Below are positions 38,990-45,254 of a stretch of 45,254 bases of DNA, in pieces. Position numbers and translations under genes: made by a program. Position 1 is the first letter of the stretch, and every line of letters begins with the position of its first letter. Location: the NCBI GenBank assembly GCA_000320605.2, contig KB445798.1, positions 135,943 through 181,196 on the forward strand, read 5' to 3'. The notes beneath the pieces are model-generated. The model was not told where the DNA came from. It worked only from the letters and a program-made list of their open reading frames with translations, and ran no database searches. Source of the DNA: Gelatoporia subvermispora B. Lineage: Eukaryota; Basidiomycota; Agaricomycetes; Polyporales; Gelatoporiaceae.

Positions 38990-39999
38990 CTTTCCCTTGG
39001 CCTTCTGTAGTGCTTCAACCCGTTGCGGCATAGACTCATACAGAGATTGTATGAGTCCAATATTGATCTGCCCCCACTCCTCCTGCATCACCTTCTATAG
39101 CTCCTCCAAGCTTTGAGTAGGAGGCACCCTGGCCCGTACACGGCGTTCGAGGAACTCCAAGCAATGTTTTATGATGTTCATATCTGGTGATTGCGGTGGC
39201 CAAGGCAAGACTTGGATGAAATGGTCTTTGAGCCAGTTCCGAGTTAGACATGCAGTGTGCTTTGAATTATTATCCTGCTGGAAGATCATATCTTCTACCT
39301 GATTAACTTGTCTGCCAAGGTCCCTAGAAGTGCTTCAGAAAGGATCTTGCAGTATTGATGGGTATCCATATTGCTGTCAACTCGATAAAGGCGACCCACG
39401 CCCTTTGCAGTAATGCATCCCCAAACCATTATGCTCCTTCTACCATGCTTTATAGTCGATTGGACTGCCCAGTCTATGAATTCCTCCCCACGCCTCCTCC
39501 AAGGAATCTGACGACCATCTGGCCCGAAAAGATTGAACTTTGACTCATCTGAGAAGGTGACTTTGTGCCAGTTGTCCTGTGACCATTTGCTATGACACTC
39601 CGCCCACTGTCTACGCTGCAGCTTGTGCCTAGGCTTGAGAAATGGTTTCTTGTGTTTAATGTAGACACTAAGCCCAACCCTATGGAGGGCCTGCCAGACG
39701 GTTGCTTCGCTCACATGAGGAAAGAACTGGCGTTGAATATCGGCTGCAGTGTTAGCCACACCACTTTTGATGGCAATTGCAGCATGACAGAGGGAGCGTG
39801 GGCTAAGGATGCGGGGGCGTCCAGGATGGGGCTTCACAATGTAGAAGCTGGGATGGTGACGGAGGTTGCGAAGCTGACGCCAGACGGTCAAGCGATGAAT
39901 TTGTAAGGTATTGGCGATGTCTTGTATAGGATGATTTTCCTTAAACAAAGTAAGGATCTGAGCCTTTTTGGTTGGGGTGCATTGGGGTGCCCGTCCCAT
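38990..39999 (-). pseudogene. Tc1-type transposase, inactivated
   Basis: Starts at 39999. The N-terminal helix-turn-helix DNA-binding part (KENHPIQDIANTLQIHRLTV, GRPRILSPRS) is followed by the DDE catalytic domain: FSDESKFNLFGPDG (first Asp) and MVWGCITAKGVG. The frame then ends at 39295. One base of frame shift later it resumes with FQQDNNSKHTACL (second Asp) and WPPQSPDMNIIKH. In Tc1 proteins the third catalytic residue is the Glu of PIEH, but here it is Lys. The frame also meets a stop at about 39095. With a frameshift, stops and a lost catalytic residue, this copy cannot drive its own movement. Confidence 0.85.
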
Positions 40000-40092
40000 G
40001 AGCAGTGTCAGATAATTTTCTGGAGGATGATAGTAGTGGTTTGAGTTATGGAAGATTATTCTGAAACTTTGTGAGGTGGCGGGCGCTTAACG

Positions 40093-40120
40093 GGCGCCTA
40101 AGCGCGCGTCGACGCGGATT
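40093..40120 (-). repeat. Tc1 inner inverted repeat, right
   Basis: Partner of 38869-38896, located 172 bases from the right end. Confidence 0.75.
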
Positions 40121-40262
40121 CACTCCCGAAGGTGCAAATTCAATTTCTGCCTCGTAGTATACAGTAGCTATAAACTAGAGTAGTGTAGGTATCTACTGTA
40201 ATTTTCTTGAGCCAAATTGATTGGAAAACAAGCGAGCCAGAAGTCAAACAATGCCCAAAAAG

Positions 40263-40292
40263 GTGATGTTGCAATACTTTTGCTCGGCACTG
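40263..40292 (-). repeat. Tc1 terminal inverted repeat, right
   Basis: 30 bases, perfect inverse of 38698-38727, followed by TA. Confidence 0.95.
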
Positions 40293-42031
40293 TACAGTCT
40301 TAGGCGCAGATAATGTTTGATGCTGACTTACATCGATTTCTAGCTGGATGTAGCCCTTAAACAGCGCCTCTTTGGGACAGCTTCCAATGGCGGTACCCAG
40401 AATTTTCCGAGCTGCAGGCAATTGCAGGCAATGAACTTCGAATGACGCGAACATCAACCACAACTTCGCAAACATGAACCGCTTGTGAGGCACGAGTGAG
40501 ATAGCAGCCTGGTAGATTTGCCGAGCCCAACTATAATCCTAGCGGTGCATTAAGCCGTGCTGCTATGGTTTTTGATCAAACGACAGACTCACCCTTGTTT
40601 CGGTCTCTTCGAAAAGAGTGTAGAAAAGCCAGAGGAAGATGTACTGTTGCCAGTACCGCTATTCGCCGCTGGGTGGTACTCGTGCCACTGCTCGCTCATA
40701 CACTTCTCGTACACGCTCAATCGCGCGCTCTTCTTCCTCTGGATTCGCACCCTCGTCTCGCAGAACCCGAAGCACCCCCTCCTCGAGACGAGCGTAGTCA
40801 AACCAGACATTGTAGTTGCGCCCATCGCGTAAGAGCTCCCTCTTGTATTCTTCTCACCGTTTGCCAAGCACCACGGACTCGAGTGTAGTGTTGGAGCCGT
40901 GCTGCTTCTCGAATTTGGTATATGCCGCGAACAACGCTTGTGACTTGGACCTGGGAAGGCGTGAAAGAGCAAACTAGAACGTGGTTAGCGAACCATTGAG
41001 GAGTAGAGCGGAATAGTCGTGAATAGCGTTACCTTGTAGATCACGCATACCCGCTCATATTCCTTCAAGCGCGTCTCCATCTTGGCAAAGGCGTTGAACA
41101 CCGCCTGCACCTTTTCCACCTGCTCTGCGCCGTTCCTGAAGAACTCGAGCGCGGTCTGGAACACCTCCCGCACCTTATCAAGCTTCCCCCTCTCCTCCTC
41201 AAACTTGGCCCACTTGATCCACACCTGCGGCTTGGGGTGCACGGCAATCCACTGCTCGTATATTGCGCTCGCACGGTCATGCTCACCGTAGCGCTGCTCC
41301 ATCTCGATGTACGCCTGCCATGCTTTGTCGTCGGGCTCGGACTGCAGACACCGCTCGAACACCTGCCATGCGCCGGGGGCGCCCTGCAGGAGCTCCTCGA
41401 GGTAGACATACCTGAGCCATAGCTGGTCCACGTGCGGCAGGAGCGTCACCGCGCGGTCGAAGAGGTTGCGCGCGCATTGGACATTCCGGCCCTTAAGCTC
41501 CATCTCCGTGTAGCCCAGCCAGAGCTGCACGCTGAGTGGATCGATGTCGAGCGCGCGCTCACCCTGAATCGCCTCCCAGTTGGCGTATTGGAGCCATTCA
41601 TTGCTGAGCATGTGTCAGCATATGAGCTACCAGGATATGGGAGGTGTACCCACATGCTGCCTTGCGTCTGCCTGATGCGCTTCTCGAACTCCTTGCGCTT
41701 GCAATCACGGTAATCGTGCAGCTCCTCCAAGTCCTCAACATGCTGCTAAGTGCTTGGGGGCGTGAAGTTGCGGTTCTTGACGTTCTTGGGCCTATACACG
41801 GGAGAAGGATGTTGAGGTTCATGCTAAATAGTAGATGTAGCAAGCCACATACCTCTTGAAGAATTTGCTCGGTAGTAACCTAGAGAGATGTGAGCAGTAG
41901 TCTAGAGTCGAGGTTGTGTAAAATTCACCTGGATAGCAGCAGGTGCCCGGTTCTTAATCCTGAGCTGTGTGTGAGCATCTGTAGCGGTGTACAACACCCT
42001 TTACATACTGAGGTGCTCTTCCGTCCTGCAT

Positions 42032-42952
42032 TGTGCTACAAGTATGCACTTTTGACCGGTGTCCGACGATGAAAAGAGCTTCCCGGGAGCCAAGAAGCAG
42101 TAATGTGGCTTGGTTCGATGGCACGAGGGCGTGTTCGATGCTGTTAGGATATACTGTGGTAAAGAACACTTACTGTGAGAAATCAGCCGCGATAGCGGGG
42201 TTTATAAACTCATCTTACTTTATTTGAGAACCGGGTGTGGCAGATGGCCGATCGATTGTCCCGACTTACTATCAACTGGGTGGGTCTGAGGTAACGTTGG
42301 GTACCTTTATTCTTGACCATCGACATCTTCACGTACAAAAATGGATGGCCTAGGGGGTCGACTCGATCTCATCGTGCAAGCAGAATGATGCGCAAGGATC
42401 CTCGTATGAATAAGTGAAGGTACGACTGCTTTGCTGCACCATGGTGGCAGAGAGCGTCAAGGAAATCAATATTGGCAAGGATAGGGAAAGGGCGGGATGA
42501 ATACAGACAACATGAGCAGAACAACGCTCCCGGCGCAAATGTGTGTATGCTATCTGGAGAGTGAGGGAGAAATCCTGGTAGGGCGCCGTATGGCTGTACG
42601 CACATGCACATCCATGCTCTGGAATAAACAGGGACGGCGGCAGCGCTGGGGTTTGTAGGGTGATATAGCTATAGGGTCGGGGAAGGTATTGAACACAACA
42701 TCCGCAGGGGTCGAAAGTCTGTTCTATGTACGTTGACCTCGAGGTGTATGTGTAGCGGGCCACGGTTTGAGTGGTACGAAGCCTACGTGCAGTGCTGAGC
42801 CAGATTTGCATGTGGGCTTGCACTCCCGCTCGAGGGACAAGTCCGTGGAATAAGTGCTCCAGGATCGGCAGTAGCAATGCTTCAGAACCGACGGCCCAGC
42901 TTAAGGAAGAAGGGCCCTGGTGAAGCGAGGGGACCGTCTTCGTTCGTGCTGC
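42032..42952. other. Intergenic, no gene recognised
   Basis: About 900 bases. A 175-codon minus-strand open frame (42350-42877) shows no motif and a composition unlike a protein. It probably lies in the 3' flank of the next gene. Confidence 0.4.
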
Positions 42953-43613
42953 TCATGCTCTCCCATCGGGCACCAGGACGTGATGAGCCTGGTTGTGCAA
43001 CCATCGCGGCCGGCAATCGAGACAGTCAGTCTCGCTGTACGGCTCAGGATCATAGTTGTAGAGTGCCGTGTGCATTGAGATAATTGTCTGCACTTCGACG
43101 GCAAGGTCTCGTAACACCTTGATCTCATTAAAGACTTTGCAGAGCTCCTCTTGAAGGCGAATGGAGCTTTGCAAGTGATAGCCCTGGTGCTCTCCGATAT
43201 GCGGCTCGTGAATACGCACGCGTTGGTCGATGCTATCGCATATTTCCGAGTCCATGTAACTCGGCGTGCGTTCCAAGTCTTCTAAATGCTGCTCACTGAG
43301 GAGACAGTCGCACTTGTCCTTGTGTTCCTGGATGGTGCTGTCATTTACATCCCCCTTCTGCATGTGGTGCTCTGATCGTTTGTGATGGTTTACGAGCTCC
43401 AAAATGAGACATTCGAATTTGACGTGTATTTTGCGCTTGATCTGGCGATTTTCGCCGAGCAATGACATGGCTTCGTGCAGGTTGTTTTTGAATTGGCCGC
43501 GCTGCGTGCACGCGTAAGTGGAGTCCAGTGTATGGGTAATATTGTAGGGTACACATGCTTACAATGGCGGGATTGGTGTACCAGGGGTCGCTAATAGGGT
43601 TGAATGGAGCCAT
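42953..43613 (-). CDS. Hypothetical protein, probably helical
   Basis: Two minus-strand exons, 43613-43563 and 43501-42953, with a GTAAGC...GCAG intron between them, give 199 residues. The first exon encodes MAPFNPISDPWYTNPAI. The second is rich in charged residues, His and Leu, and looks mostly alpha-helical (LLGENRQIKRKIHVKFECLI, LQEELCKVFNEIKVLRDLAV), with no membrane segment or known motif. I do not recognise the family. Clean splice phases and an unbroken second exon suggest a real gene. It is divergent from the decayed gene at 43747, with 133 bases between the starts, so the two may share a promoter. Confidence 0.5.
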
Positions 43614-43746
43614 TGCAATATTGAAAGCGGTGTGAGGTCAAGTGAATAGCAGTACAGGATGGGAGTAGTCTTGCGAGCCGCGATGAAGTGCCTCCCAATT
43701 AGAAAGGTGTCGCCTTGAGAAGCTACTTCGTACCCAATTTAGGAAA

Positions 43747-45078
43747 GTGACCAACTTAGAGTTTCTCCTTCATCTCGAGATGAGTGTGCCTTCGTCTGGG
43801 TCTGATTCCTCCTTTGGTTCTCTTAATTTGATCTCGTCTTCCTCTTCAAATGAACATACTCGCGACAATACACTCAGCTTTCAATTGCAGCCAGTGGTTT
43901 ATACTCAGTCTCTGGTTGAATTGTCTCAAGCCCCTATTTTGTCCGAATTCCCTGCCGGGCCTTTTAATTTACAGTCTCCTTTCGAATATGGTAATATGAT
44001 GAGTTCTGGGTTGAATTAGCCTGTTGTACACCGCAGAGGCTCGCATTACATTAATGCTTCTGCTCAGTCAAGAACTTCAGACGGGCGCGGAAGCATGGAC
44101 TCTAAGGTAAGATTCGTGCTTTATTGAGCAGATGTACTAATATTTATGTACAGATTTTGCATGTGGCTATGGGCAAAATGCTTATGCGTGCGCAAAATAA
44201 CACATACATGGCCCTCTCTGTCCACCTGAACACCACAGAAATAAATTGTGCAACTCTAGAGAGAGAACGTGACACATACAGGTGCGGAATTGACTATATG
44301 CGTGTAAGGTTGCCTCATTGTCGTCTCGGCGTGTAGGTGCTCGTATGAGAAGCTGTTGGAAACCCTGAAGAGTTCAAATGATGGGCCCTGGGAATCACAG
44401 AAGGTTCTGTGAGAAGAAGACTTTCCCGCAGTGCAGTACTGGCATGTGAGGAGCTGGCAGCAGCGCGACAAGTTCGAGGAGGTGCTCTTAGACGTGACAG
44501 AATCAAGACAACGTGGCAAGAGCTGTGCTGCACAGAATATCAATGTGGCTATGAGATATGTTGAGTCCGCAGAAGGTGAGCCTGTCAGCGGTTAGATGGC
44601 CATGGAGATTCAACACAAAGCTCGGTCTATATGGTCTGAGTGGAAGCATGATGGCAAATTGGAGCTCAAATGGTCGCGAGTCACGCCGAAGGATGTCGCC
44701 TATTACCGAATGAGCATGGAGTCGACATTCCCCGAACTCAAGCTGTGTTCGCACCATTGGGAGGTAGACAAGATCGGCAAGCAAGTATACCCGAATTTTA
44801 TCATCAAGGATGCCAACAACGAGGTGGAAAAGTGCAAGGGCCGACAGGCTAAAAGTGGCTCAGGTAATGGAGATCGTGACGCAGATGTAGAGAACGCTGC
44901 TATCAGAACCACACGAGTGGCATTCGAGAAGTGTCACGGGACAGATGAAGATAGCACGGCACCATCAAAGAAGCAGCGTACAGACGCACAGCCCGATAAT
45001 GAAGAGATATGTCATCAGGGTGACAGCAGGTGGAATAATGCAGGTGAGCCAATGCTAGGTCGGATGAGCGTCAGGTGA
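43747..45078 (+). pseudogene. Basidiomycete hypothetical family member with in-frame stops
   Basis: Exons can be read at 43747-43990, 44039-44106, 44154-44281 and 44337 onward with matching phases. The first encodes a Ser-rich start, and the later ones MGKMLMRAQNNTYMALSVHL, YEKLLETLKSS and FPAVQYWHVRSWQQRDKFEE. After 44596 follow ARSIWSEWKHDGKL and FPELKLCSHHWEVDKIGK, then an acidic, Lys-rich tail with KKQR. This resembles an uncharacterised group of basidiomycete proteins with W-rich ARxxWxEL and FPxL-x-C-x-x-HWK segments. In-frame stops occur at 44410-44412 and 44593-44595. The first could only be spliced out by a 30-base intron and the second by a 20-base one, both too short. The start could also be 43780. 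I call it a probable pseudogene. Confidence 0.5.
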
Positions 45079-45254
45079 GTGGTTGTGCTTGATCCATAGA
45101 GCAGTGTTAATCGACACAATAGTGTATTAAGCAGCAGGTCGCCAGAGTTGGAAGGAACAATTCTAGGGGACATCGGAAATCTGCCTAGTTCAGTCACGCA
45201 CGGAGAGGAGTGTTGTCACAAATATGTGCCTGGCAGAGCACCTATCTACCAACC
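45079..45254. other. Window end, downstream of the 43747 gene
   Basis: Possible further exons of the same gene. The frame stops at 45076-45078 unless an intron (GTGAGTGG at 45075) is used. Confidence 0.3.

Larger units (their letters stand above)
38698..40292 (-). mobile_element. Tc1/mariner-family transposon
   Basis: A 1,595-base element with perfect 30-base inverted termini starting CAGTGCCGAGC (38698-38727 and 40263-40292). It is flanked by TA on both sides (38696-38697 and 40293-40294), the usual Tc1 target duplication. It carries a decayed transposase on the minus strand and sits inside an intron of the CLF1 pseudogene (donor GTAAGTCAG upstream, acceptor CTCTCAG downstream). Taking it out leaves an intron of roughly 55 bases. 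Confidence 0.9.
38225..42031 (-). pseudogene. CLF1: Broken copy of pre-mRNA-splicing factor CLF1 (crooked neck)
   Basis: Minus-strand HAT-repeat protein of the NineTeen complex family. Recognisable pieces are DGRAPQ (exon 1, start 42031), KNRAPAAIQ, VTTEQILQE, EDLEELHDYRDCKRKEFEKR, then HAT repeats ([81 protein letters not shown]), [33 protein letters not shown], and after the transposon DRVHTLYEKYLE, NSAAWLRYAELESQLEDIA and LWKAYIDFEIEEGERERA. Damage: a frameshift near 41750; loss of about ten residues between AIQGE and RALDID; stops at 40856-40854 (after VLGKR) and 40661-40659 (after PPSGE); no normal C-terminus; and a Tc1 element in an intron. CLF1 is an essential single gene in fungi studied, so an intact copy should exist elsewhere. 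Confidence 0.85.

Noticed and set aside
42350..42877. 175-codon minus-strand open frame
   Set aside because: No motif, composition like translated non-coding sequence, no splice support.

Overview
The window reads as a piece of a basidiomycete nuclear genome, most likely an Agaricomycete (mushroom or polypore; the order is a guess). Genes are split by many 48-70 base GT-AG introns. Several families are typical of that group: DUF6535 membrane proteins, F-box/leucine-rich proteins and AusD-like methyltransferases. Mobile elements of fungal type (Helitron, chromodomain Ty3 LTR element, Tc1/mariner) are present. Coordinates of multi-exon genes were worked out by hand from splice sites and reading-frame continuity.

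Layout. 1-463: the 3' end of a Helitron (helicase C-terminus, hairpin, CTGG end). 849-6120: a graveyard of Zn2Cys6 transcription-factor fragments, including two copies of one gene in inverted orientation about 2.5 kb apart, each damaged at a different place. 6805-7311: a small Gly/Gln-rich protein. 8955-12467: an 18-exon secreted GH95 alpha-L-fucosidase with two 6-base micro-exons. 12816-22287: a complete 9,472-base Ty3-type LTR retrotransposon with identical 296-base LTRs, a GCAGC target duplication and one unbroken 2,905-codon Gag-Pol frame that runs about 375 residues past its chromodomain. It sits 134 bases upstream of the next gene's start codon.

22426-25761: two conserved housekeeping genes of membrane traffic and the vacuole, facing each other: a VHS-GAT (GGA-like) adaptor and V-ATPase subunit E. 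26250-34888: an accessory block on the + strand: a dead short-chain dehydrogenase (SDR), a truncated F-box-like protein, an intact SDR paralogue and two tandem SAM-dependent methyltransferases. The SDR plus the methyltransferases look like tailoring enzymes, but no core biosynthetic enzyme is visible.

35319-42031: decayed minus-strand genes: a DUF6535 membrane protein with in-frame stops, and a broken copy of the splicing factor CLF1 (crooked neck). One CLF1 intron received a Tc1/mariner element with perfect 30-base terminal repeats. The window ends with a divergent pair of unrecognised or decayed genes (42953-43613 and 43747-45078). The most unusual points are the Gag-Pol tail, the inverted transcription-factor pair, the micro-exons, and the symmetrical inner repeats of the Tc1 element.
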